From the NCBI RefSeq assembly GCF_018732085.1, contig NZ_CP076103.1:2170001-2234000 (forward strand): a stretch of 64,000 nt of DNA. The letters run 5' to 3'. Shown piece after piece: positions 19,980-28,450 of this stretch. The stretch comes from Lysobacter capsici (lineage in GTDB: Bacteria; Pseudomonadota; Gammaproteobacteria; Xanthomonadales; Xanthomonadaceae). The notes under the pieces are model-generated. The model was given only the letters and a program-made list of their open reading frames with translations, was not told the DNA's origin and did not search any database. Numbering within the stretch: position 1 is the first letter of the stretch; every line of letters begins with the position of its first letter. The position numbers and the translations under genes are program-made.

Positions 19980-21398
19980 ATGAACCTCACCGCCCGCATG
20001 TTGCGCCGCAAGTCCGTCGAGCAATTGCAACGCGAGGCGCTGACCCGCGGCGAGCTGCGCCGAGTATTGGGGCTGTGGCATCTGACCGCGATCGGGCTCG
20101 GCGGGATCATCGGCGTGGGCATCTTCGTGCTGACCGGTACGGTCGCGGCGGGCACCGCGGGGCCGGCGGTGGTGTTGTCGTTCGTGCTGGCCGGCATCGC
20201 CAGCGCCGCGGCGGCGCTGTGCTACGCCGAGTTCGCCGGGCTGATTCCGGTGTCGGGCAGCGCCTACACCTACGGCTACGCGGTGCTCGGCGAATTCGCC
20301 GGTTGGTTGATCGGCTGGGATCTATTGCTGGAGTTCGCGCTGATCGCGGCGGTGGTCGCGGTGGGCTGGTCGGGTTACGTGCAGGCCTTGCTCGACGCGG
20401 CCGGGGTGACGCTGCCGGCGTGGGCGCAGGGCGGCTGGTTCGGCGGCAAGGCCGGGCAGGTGGTGAATCTGCCGGCGGTGTTCGTGTCGCTGGCGATCAC
20501 CGCGCTGCTGGCGTTCAAGACCGAGTGGGGCGCGCGCTTCAACACCGTGGTGGTGGCGATCAAGATCGGCGCGGCGGTGCTGATCATCGTCGCCGGCGTG
20601 GCCTATGTGGACCCGGAGCGCTGGCAGCCGTTCATGCCGTTCGGCGTTCACGGCGTGGTGGCCGGCGCCTCGATCGTGTTCTTCGCGGTGTTCGGCTACG
20701 AAATGATGACCACAGCGGCCGAGGAAGCGATCGACCCGCAACGCGACCTGCCGCGCGCGGTGGTGCTGTCGCTGGCGATCGCGATGACCTTGTACATCGG
20801 CATCTGCCTGGTGCTGACCGGGATCGTGTCCTACACCACCCTGAGCAACGATGCGCCGGTCGCCAACGCGTTCGCGGCGATCGGCATGCCCAAGGTGATG
20901 GTGGCGATTTCGCTGGCCTCGATCTGCGGCATCACCAGCGTGATCTTCGCCAATCTGCTGGCCGGCGCGCGGATCTGGTTCGCGCTGTCGCGCGACGGGC
21001 TGCTGCCGGGCTGGTTCGGAAAAGCGCATCCGCGCTGGCGCACGCCGTGGCGCACGACCTGGCTGATCGGCGCGGTCGCGGCGGTCGCGGCCGGGCTGTT
21101 TTCGCTGGAGGAACTGGCCAAGCTGGTCAACATCGGGGTGTTGTGCGCGTTCGTGGTGATCTGCAGCGCGGTGCTGGTGCTGCGTTACCGCTCGCCCGAG
21201 TTGCCGCGCCCGTTCCGTACTCCGTGGTCGCCGCTGGTGCCGCTGATCGGGATCGGCTTCTCGTTGTGGCTGATCAGCGGATTGCCGTACCTCACCTTCG
21301 AGCGGTTCGCGATCTGGCTGGTGATCGGCTGCGCGGTGTATTTCGGCTATGGCATCCGCCACAGCAAGTTGGCGCGCGACGCGGCCGAGCGGGCGTGA
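19980..21398 (+). CDS. APC-superfamily amino-acid permease
   Basis: 472-residue inner-membrane secondary transporter with about twelve to fourteen predicted helices. The N-terminal GLGGIIGVGIFVLTG is the characteristic unwound substrate-binding helix of the amino acid-polyamine-organocation superfamily, and the YAEFAGLIPVSGSAYTYGY motif follows in helix 3. It most resembles cationic-amino-acid-transporter-type permeases. Substrate is not determined. The ATG follows GGAG by 6 nt. Standalone gene. Confidence 0.9.
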   Translation: MNLTARMLRRKSVEQLQREALTRGELRRVLGLWHLTAIGLGGIIGVGIFVLTGTVAAGTAGPAVVLSFVLAGIASAAAALCYAEFAGLIPVSGSAYTYGYAVLGEFAGWLIGWDLLLEFALIAAVVAVGWSGYVQALLDAAGVTLPAWAQGGWFGGKAGQVVNLPAVFVSLAITALLAFKTEWGARFNTVVVAIKIGAAVLIIVAGVAYVDPERWQPFMPFGVHGVVAGASIVFFAVFGYEMMTTAAEEAIDPQRDLPRAVVLSLAIAMTLYIGICLVLTGIVSYTTLSNDAPVANAFAAIGMPKVMVAISLASICGITSVIFANLLAGARIWFALSRDGLLPGWFGKAHPRWRTPWRTTWLIGAVAAVAAGLFSLEELAKLVNIGVLCAFVVICSAVLVLRYRSPELPRPFRTPWSPLVPLIGIGFSLWLISGLPYLTFERFAIWLVIGCAVYFGYGIRHSKLARDAAERA

Positions 21399-21427
21399 GC
21401 CCCGACTCGGCGCGCCGCCGTCGCGCG

Positions 21428-21757
21428 TCAGCGCTGGCCGCGCACGCCGTTGCCGGGCTCGGGCGGGGCCGCCGCTGCGCGCGCCTGCCCGGGCTTGGCT
21501 TCGCCGATCATGCCCTGCGCGTTTTCGTTGGCGGCGGGCCTGGCCTGGATGGCCTTCAGGCCGACCGCCTGGGCCGGTATCGAACGCGTCCTGGGCAGTT
21601 CGAGCGCGGGCGGGTTGGCCACGAGCGGCGGGATGCGCGTCTGGTCGGGCACGCAGGCGTGGTAGGTAGGCAGGAACGCGGCCGCGAGCACACACGCGCC
21701 GGCGATCAACGCAGCCGCTGTCGGAGGCGTAAGCGCTACGCCGAGTGTCGTTTTCAT
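21428..21757 (-). CDS. Small exported or membrane-anchored hypothetical protein
   Basis: About 109 residues from MKTTLGVALT. One hydrophobic segment (AAALIAGACVLAAAFLP) is followed by a Pro/Ala-rich tail without recognisable domain. GGGAC stands upstream of the chosen ATG; an ATG nine codons further upstream is less convincing. It faces the permease tail to tail. Could be a real small envelope protein; no family recognised. Confidence 0.45.
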   Translation of the reverse strand: MKTTLGVALTPPTAAALIAGACVLAAAFLPTYHACVPDQTRIPPLVANPPALELPRTRSIPAQAVGLKAIQARPAANENAQGMIGEAKPGQARAAAAPPEPGNGVRGQR

Positions 21758-22099
21758 GAAGTCCCGAATCAATCTGCCGCACACGGCGGCGGTGCGCGCG
21801 AAGGCGCTAATCGTTATGTGGTGCGTACCGCGGTTGCTGCCGACCGGCGAGCCGGTCCGTCTGGCGCCGTCCTGGCGCTAACTCGGTCACGATGCGTCGC
21901 GGCATTGCACGATACCGCAGCGTCCGGCGCTAGCTAGTGGTGACCCTAGCAAGGTCCGGGCCGCGACGCTGTATCCAAAGTTGTGAAATTGTATTTTTGC
22001 GTGACGCGCGTCTACATCGCAGCGTCGGGCACGACGCTGCGGCCGGGGCAGTCGGCGATTGCGGAGCACACGCGGCCGGCGATGCGCGGCCGCTTGGGG
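21758..22099. other. Intergenic region next to the PTM-side efflux gene
   Basis: 342 bp with no supported gene. No hairpin with a U-tract is evident at the end of the efflux gene. Confidence 0.5.
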
Positions 22100-23707
22100 T
22101 CAGGCTTCCGCCGCGGCGGCCAGTTCCGGCTCGGTGCTCACCCGCAGGTGGCGCGAGCGGATGCTCATGAACACGATCGCCGCCAGCAACAGCCCCGCGG
22201 ACGCTGCATAGAACAATCCGCCGAACGCGGCGCGGAACAGTTCGCGCGCCGACGGCGACAGGGCCTGCGCGGCCAGTTCGCTCAGGCTGCGTGCGCCCGA
22301 GCCGTCGTGCGCCGTGCCGATGCCGGCTTCGGCCAGGCGCAGCAGGATCAGCGCCGATCCCGCGGTCGCGACCACCGCGGTCCCGAGCGTGCGCACGAAG
22401 GCCATGGCGCCGGTGACGCTGCCGAGTTGGCGCGCCGGCGCGGCGTTCTGGGCGACGACGTTGATGATCGCCGTGCTCGGGCCGATGCCGAAACCGACCG
22501 CGCCGAGCAGCAGCGAGGCGCTCAGCGGCGTCAACTGGTCGGCGAACAGGCCCATCGCGAACAAGGCCGCGATCGCGATCGGAAAGCCCAGCAGCACCGG
22601 CCCCTTGAAGTCGCCGCTGCGCGCGGCGTGGCGGCCGCCGAGCAGGGCGCTGATCGCGCCGCCGACCAGCGCCGGGATCAGCAGCAGGCCGGCGTGCGAG
22701 GCGCTCAGGCCCAGGCCGATCTGGTAATAGGCCGGCATCAGCACCGCCACCGCGATGTAGAAGCCGTAGGTCAACAGACCGACCAGCAGGGCCGGGCCGA
22801 TCACCGCGTGGCGCACGAACATCGGCGGCAGCACCGGATCGGCGACCCGGGTCTGGCGCAGCGCGAACGCGAACCCGACCACCGCGGCGAACGCGAACAG
22901 GCCCAGCGTCTGCGGCGAGGTCCAGGGGTAGCGTCCGCCGCCCCAGGTCAGGGCGAACAGGAAGGCGGTGGTCGCGAGCGCGAACAGCAGCGTGCTCAGG
23001 TAATCGATGCGGCCGCTGTGGCCGCCGGCGACGAAGGCGCGCATGCCGGGCCAGGCGATCGCCAACGCCAGCAGACCGATCGGCAGATTGATCCAGAAGA
23101 TCGCGCGCCAGCCCAGCCAGTCGGTCAGCGCGCCGCCGAGCAGCGGCCCGATCAGCCCGGCCACCGCCCAGACGATGGCGAAGTAGCCGGCGAAGCGGCT
23201 GCGATCGCGCGGCCCGGCGATTTCCGCGACCGCGGCCTGGGCGACGATGATCAGGCCGGCGCCGCCGACGCCCTGCAGGGCGCGCGCGGCGACCAGCATC
23301 GGCATGCTGCTCGCCAGCGCGCACAGCACCGAGCCGAGCAGGAAGCCGCCCATGCACACCATCAGCATGATCCGGCGCCCGTGCAGATCGCCGAGCTTGC
23401 CGATCACCGGCGTCGCCGCGGCGCTCGCGAGCAGATACGCCGACACCGCCCAACCCATCAGGTCGAAGCGTTGCAGGTCGCCGACGATCGCGGGCAGGGC
23501 GGTGGCGACGACGGTCTGTTCGATCGCGCCGAGGAACAGCGCCAGCATCAGTCCGGCCAGTACGCGCTTGGAGCCACGTGAGTTCGCAGCCAGTTGGCTG
23601 ACGGTGGACCGATCAGAATTGGACGGATAAGGGTTGGCTTGATCGACGCCGGTTTGGTCGATGCTGGATTGATCGAAGCCGGAGCGGTCGGACGGAGCAG
23701 GGGACAT
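22100..23707 (-). CDS. DHA2-family (EmrB/QacA-like) MFS efflux transporter, probable PTM exporter
   Basis: 535-residue drug:proton antiporter of the 14-helix family. ALFLGAIEQTVVATALPAIV is the motif D1-type first helix and GKLGDLHGRRIMLM is the motif A loop. The first ~45 residues are an unusual hydrophilic leader rich in D/S/Q repeats (SDRSGFDQSSIDQTGVDQ). The gene lies 107 bp downstream of OX4 on the same strand, so export of, or self-protection against, the PTM product is the natural inference. Sequence does not prove the substrate. Confidence 0.85.
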   Translation of the reverse strand: MSPAPSDRSGFDQSSIDQTGVDQANPYPSNSDRSTVSQLAANSRGSKRVLAGLMLALFLGAIEQTVVATALPAIVGDLQRFDLMGWAVSAYLLASAAATPVIGKLGDLHGRRIMLMVCMGGFLLGSVLCALASSMPMLVAARALQGVGGAGLIIVAQAAVAEIAGPRDRSRFAGYFAIVWAVAGLIGPLLGGALTDWLGWRAIFWINLPIGLLALAIAWPGMRAFVAGGHSGRIDYLSTLLFALATTAFLFALTWGGGRYPWTSPQTLGLFAFAAVVGFAFALRQTRVADPVLPPMFVRHAVIGPALLVGLLTYGFYIAVAVLMPAYYQIGLGLSASHAGLLLIPALVGGAISALLGGRHAARSGDFKGPVLLGFPIAIAALFAMGLFADQLTPLSASLLLGAVGFGIGPSTAIINVVAQNAAPARQLGSVTGAMAFVRTLGTAVVATAGSALILLRLAEAGIGTAHDGSGARSLSELAAQALSPSARELFRAAFGGLFYAASAGLLLAAIVFMSIRSRHLRVSTEPELAAAAEA

Positions 23708-23814
23708 GAGGATTCTCGTGGCGCGCGCCGTCCGTGCGCGCCGCCCGGAGCTCGGGCGGCGCGCGCGACTGTCGCAATCGATAGGGCTTGCGATGCGGTA
23801 TTGCGAACGAGCGA

Positions 23815-24870
23815 CTACAGCTTGACCAGCACCTTGCCGCGGTTGTCCTGGCCGCCGACGAACAGGCTCTGATACGCCTGCGGGATGTCGTCGAAGCCAT
23901 GGCGGATGGTATGGGCCGAACTCAGCTCCTGCCGCCGGATCATCCCGCCCAGATCGCTGTGCAAGGCCTGCCAGTTGGAATCGGTGAACCACTCCAACGA
24001 GAAGATCCCGCGAATGGTCGCGCGCGGAAACATGATGTACGGCAACAGCCGCGGCCCGGTGTAGTCCTGCTCGACCTGGCTCGCCCATTGCCAGCACACC
24101 GCGACCTGGCTGTCGACGTTGAGCATCGAGAACACCACGTCGGTGACCATGCCGCCGATGCTGTCGAAATACTTGTCGACGCCGTCGGGCGCGGCCTGCT
24201 GCAGCGCTTCGCGCATCTTGTCGGCGGTGTCGTTGGCCTTGTAGTCGACGATCGCGTCGAAGCCCAGCCCGGTGAGGTACTGCGCCTTCGCCTGCGAGCC
24301 GGCGGTGCCGACCACGCGCGCGCCGGCGCGCTTGGCCATCTGGCCGACCAGGCTGCCGATCATGCCCGAGGCGCCGCTGATGACGATGGTGTCGCCGGGC
24401 TTGACCGCCATGAACTTGGTCAAGGTGCCCCAGGCGGTCATGCCCGGGCCGCCCATCACGCCGAGCGCGGTCGCCAACGGCAAGGTCTCGTCGTAGTGGG
24501 CGGGATCGAGTTTGCGATAGGCCGGAAACACCATCGGAAACGTACCGGTCTGCCACAGCGCCGGCTTGCCGTCGCTGACCAAGTGCGTGCGCCATCCCCC
24601 AAATCCCTGCACCAGGTCGCCCGGCTTGAACGGCGCATCGGGGCCGGCGTCGAGCACTTCCATGATCGAATCGGCGCCCATGTGGTTGCCGATCGGCGTA
24701 TCCAGGCAAATGCCTTGCAGATACGGATCGACCGAAACGTACAGCGTCTTGAGCAGCATCTGCCCCTCGCCGAGGGTCACGTCGAGCTCTTCCTCGACTT
24801 TTTCGTAGATGCGGCCGGCATCGGGCACGCCTTCGACATGCTCGCGCACTACCCATTTTTCGATCTTCAT
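23815..24870 (-). CDS. NAD(P)-dependent alcohol dehydrogenase-like reductase of the PTM cluster (OX4)
   Basis: 351-residue medium-chain dehydrogenase/reductase lacking the usual zinc ligands, close in type to leukotriene-B4 dehydrogenase/quinone reductases. YVSVDPYLQG is in the substrate domain and SGASGMIGSLVGQMAK is the nucleotide-binding Rossmann turn. In PTM pathways the homologous enzyme (HSAF OX4, ikarugamycin IkaC) carries out the reductive closure of the inner six-membered ring. Its ATG overlaps the OX3 stop as ATGA, indicating translational coupling. A six-membered ring in the product is therefore predicted. The last assured gene of the operon. Confidence 0.93.
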   Translation of the reverse strand: MKIEKWVVREHVEGVPDAGRIYEKVEEELDVTLGEGQMLLKTLYVSVDPYLQGICLDTPIGNHMGADSIMEVLDAGPDAPFKPGDLVQGFGGWRTHLVSDGKPALWQTGTFPMVFPAYRKLDPAHYDETLPLATALGVMGGPGMTAWGTLTKFMAVKPGDTIVISGASGMIGSLVGQMAKRAGARVVGTAGSQAKAQYLTGLGFDAIVDYKANDTADKMREALQQAAPDGVDKYFDSIGGMVTDVVFSMLNVDSQVAVCWQWASQVEQDYTGPRLLPYIMFPRATIRGIFSLEWFTDSNWQALHSDLGGMIRRQELSSAHTIRHGFDDIPQAYQSLFVGGQDNRGKVLVKL

Positions 24871-26600
24871 GTGCTCAAGGTCCTGGTGGTGATCAATTGC
24901 GGGTAAGCGCTCGCGGGTCGATACGCGGGCGCGGCCGGGCCGACCGGGTGGATCAGGTGGGTCGGCAGCGGCTTGTGGTGGTCGATGCTGGCGGTGAAAT
25001 CCTTGTCGTCGTCCTTGCAGATGAACTGCATGACATGGCGGCCCGCGGCGGCGGCGCGGATCAGTCCGCCGGTGGTGGCCCATACGCCGGACACGTAGAA
25101 ATTCGACAGACCCTCCAGCACCGGGCCGTTCTTCTTGATTTCCTCTTCCAAGGTCTCGCCGCTTTCGACGAACGGCTGCCAGCCGAGCACGGTGCCGTCG
25201 TAGTTGCCGGTGTAGCGCACCTGGGTCAGCGGGCTGGACACGTCGCGCACGGTGATCGAATCCTTCAGCCCCGGATAGCGTTTTTCCAGGAACCGGATCA
25301 TCGCGTTGCTGACCTTGCGCTTGGCCGCGTGGTACTCGTGGCCGCGCCGCACCGGCAGAGTGTGGAACTCCTCGCCCTTGCGCTTGCGGCTGACCTGCTC
25401 GGGGCCTTCGTTGAGCGCGCGCCACGGCGCGATGTCGCAGAAGTACGTCGCGTAGACGATGGTGGTCTCGCCCGGCGCGAGCTCGGGATAGTGCTGGCTG
25501 CGGAACTGCACGTTGATGCTCGGATGGCGGATGCCGACCATCTCGGCGGCTTCCTCCTCGTCGAGCAGATAGGTGGTGCACGGCTCGCCTTCGGGAAACG
25601 GCTTGTCCAGGCCGAGGAAGGTGATGAAGTAACCCGGGAACACCATGTGCGGCTCGGTGATCGTCTCGGTGTAGAGCTTGCGGTAGGTCTCGCTGAGGTA
25701 CTGGCCCTTGAGGAACTTCATCATCGTGGTGTAGCCGTCGGCGGCCGACACCACGATGTCGGAGAACACCTCGCGCCCGTCGCTCAGGCGGATTCCGATG
25801 GCGCGATCGTTCTCGACCAGGATCTCCTCGACCTTGGCGTTGTAGTGCACCTCGCCGCCCAGGCGCCGGAAGCGTTCCTCGATCGACTTGGCCAGGCCCA
25901 GCGAGCCGCCTTCGGGCACGCCGGCCGACAGGTTGGCATGCGAGGCGAGCTGGAAGTAGAACGGCAGCACCGGGAAATTCTGGTGCTTTTCGTACAGGAT
26001 GAAATTGAACGCCTCGCGCAGGAACGGGTCCTTGAACTGCGCCGAGTAGTCGGTCATCAGCACGCTGATCGATTTGCGGATGGTGTTGAAGTAGGGGATG
26101 AACGAGGCCAGCATCTTCCAGCGTTCCCAACGCCCCATCAGCCCGACTGGCTTGAGGAAGGGATACACGTTGAGCGCCTTGCGGAACTTGCGCAGGCCGC
26201 CGACGAACTCGCGGATCAGCTTGGTGTCGGCCGGCGAGATCTCGATCAGGTGTGCTTGCAGCCGATCGGGATCGGAATAGAAGTACACCTCGCGGCCATC
26301 GGCGCCGCGCACGATGTTGAACACGTCGAAGTGACGCATCTGCTTGCCCTGCAGCGCGCCGAGTTCCAGCCAGATCTGGTGCATCTCGTTGCCCGGGCCG
26401 TTGCCGAGCAGCCAGCTGATGCAGCAGTCGAAGGTGAAATCGCCGCGTTCCCAGGCGGTGCAGCAGCCGCCGGGGATTTCGTGCATTTCGAAGATCTGCG
26501 TCTTGTATCCGTTCATTTGCGCGTAGCAGCCGGTCGACAGACCGCCGAGCCCCGCGCCGATGATGATCATGCTTTCTCTGTTGCCCAGCGTATGCGACAT
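24867..26600 (-). CDS. Phytoene-desaturase-like FAD oxidoreductase, PTM ring-forming enzyme (OX3)
   Basis: 577-residue flavoenzyme with an N-terminal dinucleotide fold (IIIGAGLGGLSTGCYAQMNG) and the family EIPGGCCTAW motif. The C-terminal FAD-closing block is GVWATTGGLIRAAAAGRHVMQ. It is more divergent than OX1 and OX2: ERGDFTFDCCISW replaces their SRKGYIFDYCIEW, and the N-terminal leader is much shorter. Related PTM enzymes catalyse reductive or redox-neutral C-C cyclisation of the polyene chains. The start has AAGGAAG upstream. It sits 20 bp after OX2 and overlaps OX4 by 4 nt. Assignment to OX3 follows gene order and divergence. Confidence 0.93.
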   Translation of the reverse strand: MSHTLGNRESMIIIGAGLGGLSTGCYAQMNGYKTQIFEMHEIPGGCCTAWERGDFTFDCCISWLLGNGPGNEMHQIWLELGALQGKQMRHFDVFNIVRGADGREVYFYSDPDRLQAHLIEISPADTKLIREFVGGLRKFRKALNVYPFLKPVGLMGRWERWKMLASFIPYFNTIRKSISVLMTDYSAQFKDPFLREAFNFILYEKHQNFPVLPFYFQLASHANLSAGVPEGGSLGLAKSIEERFRRLGGEVHYNAKVEEILVENDRAIGIRLSDGREVFSDIVVSAADGYTTMMKFLKGQYLSETYRKLYTETITEPHMVFPGYFITFLGLDKPFPEGEPCTTYLLDEEEAAEMVGIRHPSINVQFRSQHYPELAPGETTIVYATYFCDIAPWRALNEGPEQVSRKRKGEEFHTLPVRRGHEYHAAKRKVSNAMIRFLEKRYPGLKDSITVRDVSSPLTQVRYTGNYDGTVLGWQPFVESGETLEEEIKKNGPVLEGLSNFYVSGVWATTGGLIRAAAAGRHVMQFICKDDDKDFTASIDHHKPLPTHLIHPVGPAAPAYRPASAYPQLITTRTLST

Positions 26601-26620
26601 GGTCCTGGCTTCCTTGGAGG

Positions 26621-28348
26621 TCAGACGGCGGAGGCTTGTTCGAGCGCGACGGGCGCATCGACGAGGCGCAGCTTTGCGGGCCGTTCCGGTGGGGTTTTAT
26701 CGAGTTGCGGGAAATGGCCGAGCTTGCCGGTGTGCCAGGGCGCGGCGCCGCCGCTTTCCCAGGCCTTGAACTCGCGGCCCAGTTCCTTGCAGATGAACTG
26801 CATGACGAAGCGGCCCGACGAGGCGGCGCGGATCAACCCGCCCAGGCCAACCCATTGCCCGGCCATGTAGAAGCCGCCCAGCCCCGGCAATTGCATGCGG
26901 CCCTTGTTGACCAGCTTGTTGGCGAGATCTTCGGCATCGCTGAAGGCTTTCCAGGCCAGAATGCTGCCGTTGCTGTTGCCGGTGTAGCGCTTGGTCGTGG
27001 CCGGCGAGGCAACGTCGACCAGCTCGATCCGCTCGCCGATGCCCGGATAGAGTTTTTCCAGGAACCCGCGCACGAATTCGCCGACTTGCTTCTTTTCCGC
27101 CCAATAGCGTTTGCGATCTTCGGTACGCAGCGTGCGCCAGTAGTTGAAGTCGCTGAAGTAGGTGCAGTGGATCACCGAGCGTCCGGCCGGGGCGAAACCA
27201 TCGGAATAGCGCGAGCGCAGTTGCACCACGATGCTGGCCTGCAGCGCGCCGGGCAGTTGTTTGGCTTCCTCTTCGCTCAACATGTAGGTGGTGCTGTGCG
27301 AATCGTTCGGGTCCAGATCGCCTTCCAGGCCGACGAAGGCCGAGACCACCGCCGGGAACAAGATGCCCGGCTTGTTGAGCATCTCGTCGTACAAGGTGTC
27401 GATGGTCTTGTTCTTGTACTTGCCTTCGAGCATGCCGTAGATGGTGGTATGCCCGTCGGCGGCCGAGACCACGAAGTCGGCGTAATGGCGCGCGCCGCCC
27501 TTGAGCTCGACCCCGACCGCGCGTCCGTCCTCGACCAGGATGCGGTCAACGCGGGCGCGGTAGGTCAGGATGCCGCCGAGCGCGGTGTAGCGTTCCTCGA
27601 TCGAACGCGACAAACCCAGCGAGCCGCCCTGCGGAAAGCCGGCGTTGTTGTTGTAGGCGCAGGCCATGTTGTACAGGTACGGCAACAGCGGGAAGCATTC
27701 GGGGTCTTGGTAGAAGATGTTGCGGAACGCGCGCTTGAGCAGCGGGTCGCGGAACTTGTCGGCGAACTCGTGCATCGGCGTGGCCGCGTTGCGCCAGAAC
27801 AGCCGGAACGCGGGCAGGATCTCGAGCATGGTCTTGATCTTTTCGCCGACGCTCTTGAGCGGATCGGGCTTGAGGAACGGGTACAGCTCGATCTTGATGA
27901 AGCGGCGAAGGTCGGCGCAGAACGAGCGGATCAAGGCTTCATCGGCCGGCGAAATCTCCAGCAGATGGCGTTCGAGCCGGTCGGGGTCGTTGTAGAAGGT
28001 GACCGAGCGGCCGCGTTCGTCGACGACCTTGTTGAACATGTCGAAGTCGCGCACGGTCTTGCCGTCGAGCGCGCCGAGTTCGCGCCAGATCCGGTTGGCG
28101 TCGTTGCCGGCGCCGGTGCCGATCAGCCATTCGATGCAGTAGTCGAAGATGTAGCCCTTGCGCGACCACGCGGTGCAGCAGCCGCCGGGCAGCACATGGG
28201 TTTCGAAGATACGCGTGTCCATGCCGTTCATCTGGCCGTAGACGCCGGTGGCCATGCCGCTGACGCCGCCGCCGATGACGATCACGCGCGGTCGGCCGTT
28301 CGCGCGCGGGCCGCGCTCGCTCCAGTCCGGGCCGGTATCACGCGACAT
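26621..28348 (-). CDS. Phytoene-desaturase-like FAD oxidoreductase, PTM ring-forming enzyme (OX2)
   Basis: 575-residue paralogue of OX1. A hydrophilic leader (MSRDTGPDWSERGPRANGRP) precedes VIVIGGGVSGMATGVYGQMN. HVLPGGCCTAWSRKGYIFDY and the C-terminal GQWVGLGGLIRAASSGRFVM complete the FAD fold. In HSAF biosynthesis OX1 and OX2 take part in forming the two five-membered rings. The start overlaps the end of a 30-codon reading frame by 11 nt, the same geometry as the PKS-NRPS/OX1 junction. Likely arose by duplication of OX1. Confidence 0.93.
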   Translation of the reverse strand: MSRDTGPDWSERGPRANGRPRVIVIGGGVSGMATGVYGQMNGMDTRIFETHVLPGGCCTAWSRKGYIFDYCIEWLIGTGAGNDANRIWRELGALDGKTVRDFDMFNKVVDERGRSVTFYNDPDRLERHLLEISPADEALIRSFCADLRRFIKIELYPFLKPDPLKSVGEKIKTMLEILPAFRLFWRNAATPMHEFADKFRDPLLKRAFRNIFYQDPECFPLLPYLYNMACAYNNNAGFPQGGSLGLSRSIEERYTALGGILTYRARVDRILVEDGRAVGVELKGGARHYADFVVSAADGHTTIYGMLEGKYKNKTIDTLYDEMLNKPGILFPAVVSAFVGLEGDLDPNDSHSTTYMLSEEEAKQLPGALQASIVVQLRSRYSDGFAPAGRSVIHCTYFSDFNYWRTLRTEDRKRYWAEKKQVGEFVRGFLEKLYPGIGERIELVDVASPATTKRYTGNSNGSILAWKAFSDAEDLANKLVNKGRMQLPGLGGFYMAGQWVGLGGLIRAASSGRFVMQFICKELGREFKAWESGGAAPWHTGKLGHFPQLDKTPPERPAKLRLVDAPVALEQASAV

Positions 28349-28430
28349 AGGCGGCCTCCGCGGATCGGCATGCGCGTGTCTGCGCGGCGGTGGCGATGAG
28401 GTGTGGGGTGTGGCCCGAGTCAGTCGTCAT
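28338..28430 (-). CDS. Possible 30-residue leader peptide between OX1 and OX2
   Basis: The frame starts at the ATG at 28428-28430, preceded by AAGGAAGCCAAGACC, almost identical to the ribosome site of OX3 (AAGGAAGCCAGGACC). It encodes MTTDSGHTPHLIATAAQTRA and ten further residues, ending in YVA and a stop 11 nt inside OX2. It may couple translation into OX2, or be a relic of an older OX2 start or of the gene that formerly preceded it. No homology is claimed. Confidence 0.4.
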   Translation of the reverse strand: MTTDSGHTPHLIATAAQTRACRSAEAAYVA

Positions 28431-28450
28431 GGTCTTGGCTTCCTTGCGGC

